This document shows, piece by piece, positions 9,267-17,211 of a DNA stretch of 64,000 nt (the first letter of the stretch is position 1; each line of letters begins with the position of its first letter). The stretch is from Rhodopseudomonas palustris. GTDB lineage: Bacteria; Pseudomonadota; Alphaproteobacteria; Rhizobiales; Xanthobacteraceae. Below the pieces are notes generated by a model, which was not told where the DNA came from, did no database searches, and saw nothing but the letters and a program-made list of their open reading frames with translations. The DNA lies in contig NZ_CP058907.1 of assembly GCF_013415845.1 (NCBI RefSeq), positions 1,426,001 to 1,490,000 on the forward strand. The letters run 5' to 3'. The position numbers were made by a program, and so were the translations under genes.

Positions 9267-11489
9267 ATGATGGAATTTCATTCTGTTGCCGTTCGGATTT
9301 CGAGTGTGTTTGCGCCGATCAGGACGACGGTAGTTGCATTGCTCGTGCCGTCGGCGTGGCGAGAGATCTTTGCGGTCCCCACGCCAAAGGCTGTGAACAA
9401 AGTTACCGAACTGCTGACGAGTGACTCGGAATCTCCAGAATTGCGTCGTCTGCGCGAGAGCAACTCCAGGCAGGCCGAGCAGATCGGACAGCTGGTCCAG
9501 GCGATCAACAACATGGCGCAGGGCCTGTGCATGTTTGACGGCGATCAGCGCATCATCGTCTGCAACGACAAATACGCATCGATGTACGGCCTCGATCCCG
9601 AGACCGTTCGGCCCGGCACGCTTCGCCGCGACATGATCGAGCGGCTGGTTGCGGGCGGCATTCGGTTCGCCGGAGAGACGCCAGAATCCTATCTGCGCGA
9701 GCGCACCGAGGGCGTCGAGCGCGTCGTCGACAAAATTCATCGGCTTGCTGATGGTCGCATCATCGCGGTGTCGCGACGTCCGCTGAGCGGCGGCGGATGG
9801 GTGGCGACTCACCAGGACATCACCGAACTGAAGCAGCGCGAAGCATCCTTCCAGCTGCTGTTCGACAATAATCCAGTGCCGATGTGGGTCTGTGACCGTG
9901 CAACTTTGCGCTGCCTGGCTGTCAATCAGGCGGCGATCGATCACTACGGTCACCCGCGCGAAAGTTTCTTGGAGCTGCGGCTGACCGATCTGCGGGCAGT
10001 GCAGGCCGATGGCGACGCTGAGGTGCCGTCCTTCGGCACTGAGGCCGAGAGGCTGGAGCATCATCGCAAGAGCGACGGCAGTTTGATCGACGTGTCGATC
10101 TATGCCCGCGAGTTGGTTTACGACGGCGTCGACGCGGTGCTGATGTCGATGATCGATATCACCGATCGTCGGCTGGCGGAGCGTCGGATCGCCCATCTGG
10201 CACATCACGATATGCTCACCGGCCTTTTCAATCGGGCTGCCTTTACCGAGAGGCTCGACGATTTGTTGCGACAGGGCGACAAGCCGTTCGCGCTGCTGCT
10301 GGTGGATCTCGACCACTTCAAGGAAGTGAATGATATATTCGGACACGTCGTCGGTGACGCCTTCCTCAGCGCGGTCGCAGAGCGCCTGAGAGGGCCGGCG
10401 GCCGGTTACTTCCTGGCCCGGATCGGCGGCGATGAATTTGTGATCATCGCGGAGGGCAGCCAGCCGGATACAGCGCTGCAACTGGCCGAGCGGCTCTTGG
10501 CCATCTCCTCCGAGACGCTGTCGTTGCAGGGCCACGAGGTCGACATAGGCCTCAGCATCGGGATCGCGCTGTACCCCGACAACGGCGCCGACGCCGTTAC
10601 GCTGATCGCAAACGCCGACGCGGTGCTATACCGCGTCAAGGGCGAAGGGCGAGGCAGTGCCCGCCTGTTCGAGCCGGACATGGACCACAAGATCCACGAG
10701 CGCCACGCTTTGGTGCGTGAATTGCGGCACGCCGTCGAGCGCGACGAACTCGTTCTTCACTATCAGCCACAGATTGCCGCGGACGGCCGCATTGCCGGCT
10801 TCGAGGCACTGGTGCGGTGGCTGCATCCCCGCCACGGGTTGCTGTCGCCCGGCCGGTTCATCGCGCTGGCCGAGGAGACCGGACTGATCGGCGACCTAGG
10901 GGAGTGGGTGTTGCGAGAGGCGTGTCGCGAAGCTGCGACTTGGCGGAAGCCACTCACTGTCGCCGTCAATCTGTCCCCGCTGCAGTTCCGGCAGAAGGAT
11001 CTGTTCCAACTCATTCACGGCGTGCTGTTCGAGTCCGGGTTGCCACCCTTCCGGTTGGAGCTGGAGATCACCGAGAGCGTTCTGATGAACGATCGCATGG
11101 GCGCAATCAGCGCGCTGCGGCAGATCAAGGCGCTAGGTGTTCAGATCGCTCTGGACGATTTCGGCACCGGCTATTCCTCGCTGTCCTATCTGCAGTCGTT
11201 TCCGTTCGACAAGATCAAGCTCGACGCGCAGTTCGTAGCCGAACTCGGCTCGGGACCGCGGGCCGCGACTCTGATCCGCGGCGTCATCGCACTCGGGCAT
11301 GGGCTCGACATGACGATGATCGCTGAAGGTGTGGAAACCGAAGCGCAACGTTCGTTCCTTCTGTCGGAGCGGATCGATCAGTTGCAGGGTTATCTGATCG
11401 GCCGTCCGATGCCGATCGAGAATTACGCCGCAATAATCGGCCTGGCCGCCGCTGCATGCGGAATGCCGGAGAGGACCGTTATGGCGTGA
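9267..11489 (+). CDS. PAS-GGDEF-EAL cyclic-di-GMP signalling protein
   Basis: A 740-residue regulator. After an N-terminal segment of about 55 residues come two PAS-like sensor regions (about 72-180 and 190-305; the first has the NMAQGLCMFD...CNDKYASMYG pattern). Then follow a diguanylate cyclase domain with intact GGDEF at 387-391 and a phosphodiesterase domain with EAL at 513-515 and DDFGTGYSSLSYL. Both active sites look intact, so it could make and break c-di-GMP. The RxxD inhibitory site just upstream of GGDEF is absent (AAGY). No clear transmembrane anchor is seen. Two adjacent ATGs start the gene; the first is used. It is not obviously in an operon. Confidence 0.92.
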   Translation: MMEFHSVAVRISSVFAPIRTTVVALLVPSAWREIFAVPTPKAVNKVTELLTSDSESPELRRLRESNSRQAEQIGQLVQAINNMAQGLCMFDGDQRIIVCNDKYASMYGLDPETVRPGTLRRDMIERLVAGGIRFAGETPESYLRERTEGVERVVDKIHRLADGRIIAVSRRPLSGGGWVATHQDITELKQREASFQLLFDNNPVPMWVCDRATLRCLAVNQAAIDHYGHPRESFLELRLTDLRAVQADGDAEVPSFGTEAERLEHHRKSDGSLIDVSIYARELVYDGVDAVLMSMIDITDRRLAERRIAHLAHHDMLTGLFNRAAFTERLDDLLRQGDKPFALLLVDLDHFKEVNDIFGHVVGDAFLSAVAERLRGPAAGYFLARIGGDEFVIIAEGSQPDTALQLAERLLAISSETLSLQGHEVDIGLSIGIALYPDNGADAVTLIANADAVLYRVKGEGRGSARLFEPDMDHKIHERHALVRELRHAVERDELVLHYQPQIAADGRIAGFEALVRWLHPRHGLLSPGRFIALAEETGLIGDLGEWVLREACREAATWRKPLTVAVNLSPLQFRQKDLFQLIHGVLFESGLPPFRLELEITESVLMNDRMGAISALRQIKALGVQIALDDFGTGYSSLSYLQSFPFDKIKLDAQFVAELGSGPRAATLIRGVIALGHGLDMTMIAEGVETEAQRSFLLSERIDQLQGYLIGRPMPIENYAAIIGLAAAACGMPERTVMA

Positions 11490-11789
11490 CGGCAACGGTC
11501 GGCGTCAAGGAACCGATCCGATCGACGCCCGGCAGCGTAGGCCTCAGGGATATTTCGGACGTGTCGTCCTGTCTGGATGTATTCTGTCGGATCACTCTCC
11601 GAATGTTCGTGCTGTTAGAAGCGATTTCATCGGAACAGTTTTCCAAGAACACCGAAGCGCGGCGTAGGACTATCTTTCTTTCGTATCGCGACTAGTCACC
11701 GCATCGCCGACATCGCAAATATGCGAGCAGAATGCGGCTGGGTCGTATGAACGGTCGCTGCCGTGGAAACTGCTGACATCGGGTAGGTC
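11490..11789. other. Intergenic region before the CooS operon
   Basis: About 300 bases with no supported gene. A short palindrome, TCGCA-AATA-TGCGA, lies at 11713-11726, some 65 bases before the first gene of the CooS operon. It could be an operator but is short. No match to a CooA site was recognised. Confidence 0.3.
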
Positions 11790-12359
11790 ATGACGAGACT
11801 TCCGCTACGAACCATTGAGGACGCGCCGGACGATGCCAAGCCGCGGCTGGTAGCGGCCGAAAAGAGCAACGGCTTCCTGCCGAACCTTGTGCGATTGCTC
11901 GCGAACGCGCCGGTGGCACTGGACGCGTATCAGACATTGGGAGCGATCAATGCGCGCGCGAGCCTGACGCTCGCCGAGCGTGAGGCCGTGCAGATTACGG
12001 CGGCGACCGTTCATGGTTGCGGCTTCTGCGTCGCCGGTCACACGGCGCTCGCCTACAAGCAGGCGGGCCTCTTGGAGGACGTCGTCGCGCCACTCCGCGA
12101 AGGTGCTCACGGCCCCGATGCAGGGCTCAACGCGGTTGCGGATTTCACGCGTGCCGTGATCCGGTCGCGCGGCGCGGTCGAGGGCGACGAACTTGCCGCT
12201 TTTCGAGCGGCTGGCTTCACCGATGCCGCGGCGCTGGAGGTCGTTCTCGGCGTCAGCCTCGCGACCTTGTGTAACTTCGCCAACAATCTCGGCCAGCCCG
12301 CACTCAATCCGCAGCTGGAGCCTTTCGCTTGGCACAAGTCCGCCCAGGCGGCCGAATAG
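11790..12359 (+). CDS. AhpD-like / carboxymuconolactone decarboxylase family protein
   Basis: A 189-residue all-helical protein with the AhpD core: a CxxC pair in VHGCGFCVAGH (Cys77, Cys80, His84), preceded by an acidic residue in LAEREAVQI. In AhpD this pair relays reducing equivalents to peroxides; many paralogues have unknown substrates. It is the first gene of a seven-gene run. The next gene begins 19 bases later and all following spacings are short, so a role protecting or serving the downstream flavoprotein or CooS is plausible but is inference. Confidence 0.85.
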   Translation: MTRLPLRTIEDAPDDAKPRLVAAEKSNGFLPNLVRLLANAPVALDAYQTLGAINARASLTLAEREAVQITAATVHGCGFCVAGHTALAYKQAGLLEDVVAPLREGAHGPDAGLNAVADFTRAVIRSRGAVEGDELAAFRAAGFTDAAALEVVLGVSLATLCNFANNLGQPALNPQLEPFAWHKSAQAAE

Positions 12360-12378
12360 CAGCGTCGCGAGCCACGAG

Positions 12379-13464
12379 ATGTCCGGCGTTCCGACTGGGT
12401 TGATGGACTGGCTGACGTCCCATGCCGATGCGCTCGACACCAGTGCGGTGCGGGCCGCAGAGGTCCTGCCGCGGCTGGGCGAAGCGGGCCTGTTCCGTCT
12501 CGGCGTCGCCGCCGCGTCGGGCGGTGTCGGCGGCGACGTGACAGACGCCGTCTCGGCGATCGCCGCCGTCTCCGAGCTGTCGCTGGCAGCGGGTTTCGTG
12601 TTCTGGGGGCAGCGCACATTCATCGAGTATCTGCTGCAGAGCCCTAACGCCGCTCTGCGCGAACACAAGCTTCCCGATCTGCTCGCGGGCCGCCGGGCCG
12701 GCGCGACCGGGCTCTCCAACGCAATGAAGTTTCTGTCGGGATTTGAACCCCTGCAGATCAAATCCCGCAACCAGGGTCGCGACAAGCGCATCGACGGAAA
12801 GCTGCCCTGGGTCACCAATCTGCAGCCGGGTGGTTTCGACGTTGCAGCGGCGATTGAGGACGAACGCGGCGTTGCTTTCGTCGCGAGCCTGTCGTCCGAC
12901 GACCGCGGACTGCGGCGATCACCCGATCTGGAGTTGATGGCGCTGCGCGGAACCAGCACGGCGGCGATCATCCTCGACGATGTGGTGATCTCTCCCGATC
13001 GGATCATTCACCCCGACGCGTGGGCCTGGCTGCCGACGGTGAGGCCGGCGTTTCTCGGCCTGCAATGTGGCATGTCGATTGGGTTGGCGCGGCGATCGAT
13101 CACCGAGGCGTCGCGCGGTCTGGAGGCGGGCCGCGACATCCTCGCCGAGCCGCTCAAGCTCCTTGCAAAGGATCTGGCAAGAAACAAGGCGCAGCTGTTC
13201 GAGGGCTTGCTGGACGGGCGCTTCGAAGCAAGACCGGCGGCGTTGTTCCGTCTGCGGATCCGGCTTGCGGAGATCGCGCTCGAGGCGGTGCAGCTCGAAC
13301 TGTCCGCGGCCGGCGGCAAGGCCTATCTGTCGCAGCCCGGACGCGAATTTCAACGGCGCTGGCGCGAGGCCGCTTTCATTCCGGTAATCACGCCGAGCCT
13401 CGTACAATTGAATACTGCGCTGCGCGCACACGAACAGCCGTCTGCGATCGGTGAACCCGCATGA
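12379..13464 (+). CDS. Acyl-CoA dehydrogenase-fold flavoprotein (DszC/SfnB-like)
   Basis: A 361-residue protein of the acyl-CoA dehydrogenase superfamily. The N-terminal helical part contains LPRLGEAGLFRLGV; the middle has PWVTNLQPGGFDVAAAI and MALRGTSTAAIILDDVVI, which is the family beta-domain pattern. The usual catalytic Glu segment is not obvious, and the C-terminus RRWREAAFIPVITPSLVQLN resembles the FMN monooxygenase-like branch (DszC, SfnB) used in sulfur acquisition. The ATG at 12379 gives normal family alignment; longer upstream readings run into the previous gene. It overlaps the next gene by four bases. Association with an Ssu-type importer supports a role on an imported S- or N-containing compound (inference). 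Confidence 0.75.
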   Translation: MSGVPTGLMDWLTSHADALDTSAVRAAEVLPRLGEAGLFRLGVAAASGGVGGDVTDAVSAIAAVSELSLAAGFVFWGQRTFIEYLLQSPNAALREHKLPDLLAGRRAGATGLSNAMKFLSGFEPLQIKSRNQGRDKRIDGKLPWVTNLQPGGFDVAAAIEDERGVAFVASLSSDDRGLRRSPDLELMALRGTSTAAIILDDVVISPDRIIHPDAWAWLPTVRPAFLGLQCGMSIGLARRSITEASRGLEAGRDILAEPLKLLAKDLARNKAQLFEGLLDGRFEARPAALFRLRIRLAEIALEAVQLELSAAGGKAYLSQPGREFQRRWREAAFIPVITPSLVQLNTALRAHEQPSAIGEPA

Positions 13465-14231
13465 GCGTATCGCCGGTCCTGGAGGCCAACGCCATTGCGC
13501 TGAACTACGCCGGCAATGGACCCGCGGTGCTGGAGGGCTTCGATTTCGCGCTGCAGGCGGGTGAGGTGGTCAGCATCCTCGGAGCCAGCGGGGTGGGCAA
13601 GTCCAGCCTGTTGCGAGTCATGGCCGGATTGCAGCGGCCGACCGATGGCGCCGTGCTGGTCAATGGCATCGCCGTCGAAGGTGCCCATCCGCGCGTCGCG
13701 ATCGCCTTCCAGGACCCCAGTTTGCTGCCGTGGCTGACACTCGAGCGCAACGTCGCGTTTGGGCTCGATTTCAAGCACCAGCCGGAGCTTTCTGGTGATG
13801 AATTGCGTCGTCGCGTCGATACCGCGATTCAGGATGTCGGCCTGGTACATGCGCGGCGGCACTATCCGGCGCAACTATCCGGCGGAATGGCACAGCGCAC
13901 GGCGCTGGCGCGCTGCTTGGCGCGGAGGCCGGAGATCCTGCTGCTCGACGAGCCGTTCGGCGCGCTCGACGAGGTGACGCGGGGCGAGATGCAGCATCTG
14001 CTCCTGGCGGTGGTGCGCACCTATCGCACCGCTGCCGTCCTGATCACCCACGACATCGACGAAGCGCTGCTGCTGTCCGATCGCGTGCTGCTGCTTGGCG
14101 GCGCGCCGGCGTCGGAGATCGGCGCCTGGCGGATCGACCTGCCGAAGCCGCGCGAAGATTACGTCGCCGAACTGGGCCAGATCCGAATCGAGATCTTGCG
14201 CACCCTGCGTGACACCGCAAAACGACACTGA
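13461..14231 (+). CDS. ABC transporter ATP-binding protein, SsuB/TauB family
   Basis: A 256-residue ATPase. Walker A GASGVGKSS is at residues 41-49; the signature is LSGGMAQRTALARCL and Walker B is LLLDEPFGALDE. The block AFQDPSLLPWLTLERNVAFG is typical of nitrate/sulfonate/taurine importers. It overlaps the flavoprotein gene by four bases and precedes the binding protein by 12 bases. Its permease partner (15431) has a premature stop as given. Confidence 0.9.
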   Translation: MSVSPVLEANAIALNYAGNGPAVLEGFDFALQAGEVVSILGASGVGKSSLLRVMAGLQRPTDGAVLVNGIAVEGAHPRVAIAFQDPSLLPWLTLERNVAFGLDFKHQPELSGDELRRRVDTAIQDVGLVHARRHYPAQLSGGMAQRTALARCLARRPEILLLDEPFGALDEVTRGEMQHLLLAVVRTYRTAAVLITHDIDEALLLSDRVLLLGGAPASEIGAWRIDLPKPREDYVAELGQIRIEILRTLRDTAKRH

Positions 14232-14243
14232 GGGGACCGAACG

Positions 14244-15434
14244 ATGGCCTTCGAAGACCAATTCTCCCGCCGCGACCTGATGAAGCTGTCGGCGCTGCTC
14301 ACTGCTTCCGGCGCGCTGCCGCTGTTGCGGAGCTACGAGGCGCGCGCCCAGGAGGCCGACGCACCGGTGCGGATCGGCTATCTGCCCATCACCGACGCTA
14401 CGCCGCTGCTGGTGGCGCATGGCAAGGGCTTCTTCGAAGCCGAAGGCCTCAAGGTGGAGAAGCCGGTGCTGTTGCGGAGCTGGGCACAGTTGCTGGAAGC
14501 GTTCATCTCCGGCCAGGTCAATGTCGTTCATCTGCTGTCGCCGATCACCGTATGGGCGCGGTTTGGCAGCAAGGCGCCAGCCAAGGTCGTCGCGTGGAAT
14601 CATACCGGCGGTTCGGGCCTGACGGTGGCGCCGCAGATCGGCAGCGTGAAGGATCTCGGCGGCAAGACGATCGCGATTCCGTTCTGGTACTCGATCCACA
14701 ACGTCGTGTTGCAGGCGCTGCTGCGCGAAAACGGCTTGACGCCGGTGACCAAGCGGACCGGCGAGCCTGCGGCGAGCGAAGTCAATCTGGTCGTGATGGC
14801 GCCGTCCGACATGGTGCCGGCGCTCGCATCCGGTCAGATCGCCGGCTTCATCGTCGCTGAGCCTTTCAACGCCACCGCGGAGACGCTCGGCGTCGGCAAG
14901 ATCCTGCGCTTCACCGGCGACGTCTGGAAGGATCACGCCTGCTGCGTGGTGTTCATGCACGAGCGCGATCTGCAGCAGCGGCCGGAATGGACGCAGAAGG
15001 TGGTCAACGCGCAGGTCAAGGCCCAGCTCTGGATCCGCGGCAATCGGGCAGAGACCGCGGCACTGCTGTCGAAGGACGGCGTCAACAAGTACACGCCGCA
15101 CGCCACCGCCGTGCTGGAGAAGGTACTGGCTGCGCCGGATGCGGACGTCGACGCGTATGTGAAGTCGGGTGCGATCCGTAATGCCGACTGGCGCGAGCGC
15201 CGCATCGATTTCCAGCCCTATCCGTTTCCCAGCTACACGGAAGAACTGGTGCGCCGTCTGAAGGACACGTTGATCGAGGGCGACCGCAGCTTCCTCGCCG
15301 CGCTCGACCCGGCGGCCGCCGCGAAGGAGTTGGTCGACGATCGCTTCGTCAAGGCGGCGGTGACGGCGGCGGGCGGGCTCGCCGCGTTCGGACTGCCGGA
15401 TTCGTTCACGCGAACGGAAGTCGTGGTGGCGTGA
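14244..15434 (+). CDS. ABC transporter substrate-binding protein, SsuA/NMT1-like, Tat-exported
   Basis: A 396-residue periplasmic type II binding protein. A twin-arginine signal (SRRDLMKL, residues 8-15) with cleavage after ARA35 suggests export in folded form. The mature start VRIGYLPITDATPLLVAHGKG, the LLRSWAQLLEAFISGQVNVV segment and AEPFNA are typical of the SsuA/NrtA group. The ligand is unknown; family members bind sulfonates, nitrate, bicarbonate, pyrimidines or metal chelates. Its place in front of cooC and cooS makes the ligand of special interest. Confidence 0.88.
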   Translation: MAFEDQFSRRDLMKLSALLTASGALPLLRSYEARAQEADAPVRIGYLPITDATPLLVAHGKGFFEAEGLKVEKPVLLRSWAQLLEAFISGQVNVVHLLSPITVWARFGSKAPAKVVAWNHTGGSGLTVAPQIGSVKDLGGKTIAIPFWYSIHNVVLQALLRENGLTPVTKRTGEPAASEVNLVVMAPSDMVPALASGQIAGFIVAEPFNATAETLGVGKILRFTGDVWKDHACCVVFMHERDLQQRPEWTQKVVNAQVKAQLWIRGNRAETAALLSKDGVNKYTPHATAVLEKVLAAPDADVDAYVKSGAIRNADWRERRIDFQPYPFPSYTEELVRRLKDTLIEGDRSFLAALDPAAAAKELVDDRFVKAAVTAAGGLAAFGLPDSFTRTEVVVA

Positions 15435-16294
15435 CGGCGAGCTGGACAAGCGCGGAAGCTAGCGCTGGCGTAGAGCGAGTCGGTCACTCTGGCGCCGTCG
15501 CCGCAGTGCGAAGCGCGACTGGGCGGCCCGCGCGTTGGCGTGGTCTGGCGACCAGCAGTCTGCTCGGCGCCGCCGGGCTGATCGTGTTGATTGTGCTGTG
15601 GTGGGTCGGAACCGACCTGATCGCGACGCCCGGCAGCTTCCTGCGGCATTTTTCGCCGACCAGCGCATTCGCCAGCCTTGCGCAACTCGTCACGCAATCC
15701 GATCTGCCGATTCATCTGCTGGTCAGCCTGCGCCGCATTCTGATCGGCCTCGGCATTGCGCTGCTGATCGGAGTGCCGGTCGGGCTCGCTGTGGGTAGCT
15801 CGCGTCTATTGAACGCGGCGACGTCGCCGGCCTTCCAGTTCCTGCGGATGATCTCTCCGCTGTCGTGGATGCCGATCGCTGTGATGGTGTTCGGCGTCGG
15901 CGACAGGCCGATCTATTTCCTACTGGCATTCTCCGTGGTGTGGCCGATCCTGCTCTCGACCGCCGATGGGGTCCGACGGCTGGAGCCGAGCTGGCTGCGG
16001 CTTGCCGCTAGCCTATCGGCGACGCGGTGGGAGACTTTGCGGCACGTCATCGTCCCCGGCGTGCTCGGTCATGTGCTGATCGGCCTGCGTCTCGCCATCG
16101 GCATCGTCTGGATTGTACTGGTGCCATGCGAAATGCTCGGCGTTTCGGCGGGGCTCGGTTACTTCATCCTGGATACGCGCGACCGGCTCGCCTAATCCGA
16201 ACTGATGGCGATGGTGCTGCTGATCGGGCTACTCGGCTTTCTGCTCGATGCCGGCGCTCGCGCGCTGTATCGGCTCGCAGCGCGTAGCAGCTAG
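15431..16294 (+). pseudogene. ABC transporter permease, SsuC family, interrupted by a TAA codon
   Basis: The frame codes for a normal SsuC/TauC inner-membrane permease but has a TAA at 16193-16195, after residue 254 (ILDTRDRLA). The same frame continues without a shift for 32 more codons, beginning SELMAMVLLIGLLGFLLDAG and ending at the TAG at 16292-16294. That tail is the usual last transmembrane helix of the family, so the codon was probably TAT or TAC (Tyr), giving 287 residues. As written the protein loses its last helix. It is a nonsense mutation, a base-call error or, less likely, a readthrough site. The start overlaps the binding-protein gene by four bases, and the intact frame would end five bases before cooC. 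Confidence 0.85.
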
Positions 16295-16299
16295 GGGCG

Positions 16300-17208
16300 A
16301 TGACCATGTCCGACCATCCGTCGCTGAAGATCGCGATCGCCGGAAAAGGCGGCGTCGGCAAGACGACCGTCGCGGCGGCGCTGGCGCGCGCATTCACTCA
16401 GCGTGATCTGAAGGTGCTGGCAATCGACGCCGATCCCGACGCTAATCTGGCGAGCGGCTTGCCGCTCGACCGCACCGACCTTGCGCCTGCGCCCTTGGCG
16501 GCGCGCCGCGATTTGCTACGCGCTACGGCCAGCCAGCAAGGTGCATTGCCGGCTGGCCTGTTCCTGCTCAATCCGGTGATCGACGATGTGCCGATCCCGA
16601 CCGTGTCCTGGGGCGGACGGCATCGCCTGGTGGTGCTGGGCTGGACAGGGCATGGCGGGCAGGGCTGCTATTGCGACGAGACCGCTGTTTTGAAACGGGT
16701 GCTGCAACGTATCGTCGCCGAGGCCGGCGAAGTGATCATCATCGATGGTGAACCAGGCCTCGAACATCTCAGTCGCGGCACGCTGGGGAGCGTTGACGTG
16801 TTGATCGCGGTGCTTGAACCCGGACGTCGCAGCGTGCAGACGGCGCTGACGATCCGCAGCCTGGCGGAGGATCTCGGCATTCCGCATTGCCTGCCGTTGC
16901 TGAGCGGCAGTCACGATGAGGTGGACGCGCGGCAGATCGAGCAGCAGTTGGGCGACTGGCCGTTGCTCGGCAGGCTGCCGTTCGACGCCGCCATTGCTCG
17001 GGCCGATCTCGACGGCGGATTGCCGCAGTTCGGCGCGGCCTATCAGGATGAGATCGACCGGGTCGTCGCGCAGCTAGTTGCGCTCGATCACCAACCACAC
17101 GGCGCGCCGCGGTTCGCCCCGCGACCACACACCCATATCGGCGCTGACGGCCGGCCCTATACGCACAGCCATGGTGGAGCATCCGCCCACGACCACGAGC
17201 ACTCCTGA
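16300..17208 (+). CDS. cooC: CooC-type nickel-insertion ATPase with a His-rich C-terminal tail
   Basis: A MinD/NifH-family ATPase of about 302 residues that matures Ni-dependent CO dehydrogenases. The deviant P-loop GKGGVGKTT is at residues 15-23, and DADPDANL at 43-50. The CooC metal site CxC is Cys123/Cys125 in GQGCYCDE. The last 40 residues hold about nine histidines (for example HTHIGADGRPYTHSHGG), resembling the Ni-storage tails of CooJ or HypB; ordinary CooC lacks this. A second ATG at 16306 has AGGGG eight bases before it and may be the true start. cooS begins three bases after the stop, so maturation of that protein is the obvious role. Confidence 0.92.
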   Translation: MTMSDHPSLKIAIAGKGGVGKTTVAAALARAFTQRDLKVLAIDADPDANLASGLPLDRTDLAPAPLAARRDLLRATASQQGALPAGLFLLNPVIDDVPIPTVSWGGRHRLVVLGWTGHGGQGCYCDETAVLKRVLQRIVAEAGEVIIIDGEPGLEHLSRGTLGSVDVLIAVLEPGRRSVQTALTIRSLAEDLGIPHCLPLLSGSHDEVDARQIEQQLGDWPLLGRLPFDAAIARADLDGGLPQFGAAYQDEIDRVVAQLVALDHQPHGAPRFAPRPHTHIGADGRPYTHSHGGASAHDHEHS

Positions 17209-17211
17209 ACC

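Noticed and set aside
9183..10535. 450-codon minus-strand frame opposite the GGDEF-EAL gene
   Set aside because: No family resemblance and lies antisense to a gene with clear motifs.
13875..15449. Long open frame on the minus strand opposite the Ssu-type ATPase and binding-protein genes
   Set aside because: It mirrors real genes with clear families on the other strand, has low-complexity Arg/Gln-rich content and no recognised domain; such frames are common in GC-rich DNA.
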